DNA from: JAAYYM01 sp964483155
Lineage (GTDB): Bacteria > Bacillota > Clostridia > Lachnospirales > Lachnospiraceae
Reading direction: 5' to 3'
Length of the DNA stretch: 14,900 nt
Assembly: GCA_964483155.1 (NCBI GenBank)
Contig: CAZAAC010000052.1
Span: forward strand, 1-14,900
Part shown: one piece after another, positions 14,845 through 14,900 of the stretch
Layout of the letters: each line of letters begins with the position of its first letter
Position numbering within the stretch: the stretch's first letter is position 1
Notes under the pieces: generated by a model
What the model saw: the letters and a program-made list of their open reading frames with translations, nothing else
Databases searched by the model: none
Told to the model about the DNA's origin: nothing
Made by a program: the position numbers and the translations under genes

Positions 14845-14900
14845 TTACTTCGCATAGTCTACGACTCTGCTTTCTCTGATAACACTTACCTTTACCTGCC
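14845..14900 (-). CDS. rny: Ribonuclease Y, C-terminal end (partial, 5' part off the right edge)
   Basis: Only the last 17 codons and the TAA stop (14847-14845) are present. The peptide QVKVSVIRESRVVDYAK closely matches the conserved end of RNase Y, which in Firmicutes usually reads like QVTVIRETRAVEYAK. RNase Y is the membrane-anchored endoribonuclease (KH and HD domains) that starts mRNA decay. Those domains lie beyond the window. A strong terminator follows, so the downstream cluster is a separate transcription unit. The short match limits certainty, but the motif is distinctive. Confidence 0.8.
   Translation of the reverse strand, partial: QVKVSVIRESRVVDYAK

Overview
The window is AT-rich DNA from a Gram-positive anaerobe of the Clostridia, most likely Lachnospiraceae or a close relative. 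The signs are strong AGGAGG-type ribosome sites, consensus sigma-A promoters, paired ferredoxin-type MinD ATPases with a NifX-like protein, an FMN-binding glutamate-synthase-like protein, and the tail of RNase Y at the right edge. The assignment comes from gene content only; no rRNA or other taxonomic marker is present.

Left part (1-2164, minus strand): a metal-cofactor-type operon. A clear promoter (TTGACA-N16-TATACT, 2083-2110), flanked by two exact copies of a 10-bp CATATG-centred repeat, drives a NifX/NifB-like small protein and two MinD-family ATPases, each carrying a two-cluster ferredoxin insert. The second ATPase runs off the left edge.

Middle part (2131-6974): two divergent regulator-led units sharing one intergenic region. 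Leftward runs marR - SDR remnant - methyltransferase - VOC protein - FMN glutamate-synthase-like protein, ending in a terminator at 2131-2164. Rightward runs padR - methyltransferase. Both regulators have palindromic sites placed in their own promoters, so both are probably autorepressed. The SDR is a C-terminal fragment joined directly and in frame to the marR stop codon, which points to a deletion.

Right part (7093-14720, minus strand): an unusual cluster of five large genes, plus a possible 32-codon ORF, lying just downstream of the RNase Y terminator. Three of the proteins (139, 500 and 324 aa) share a gap-free 45-residue N-terminal module (Y-x-A-P ... SGLYY ... WF-x2-ETGEY-x-Q), then one membrane helix, then unrelated outer domains. 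The other two are a secreted 812-aa protein with a propeller-like N-terminal half, and an M48 membrane metallopeptidase with a tandem proline-rich 20-residue repeat and a C-terminal pair of Tudor/SH3-like barrels. By the positive-inside rule the shared modules and the peptidase tail should all lie in the cytoplasm. I infer a membrane-associated protease/sensor assembly and could not match it to any system I know.
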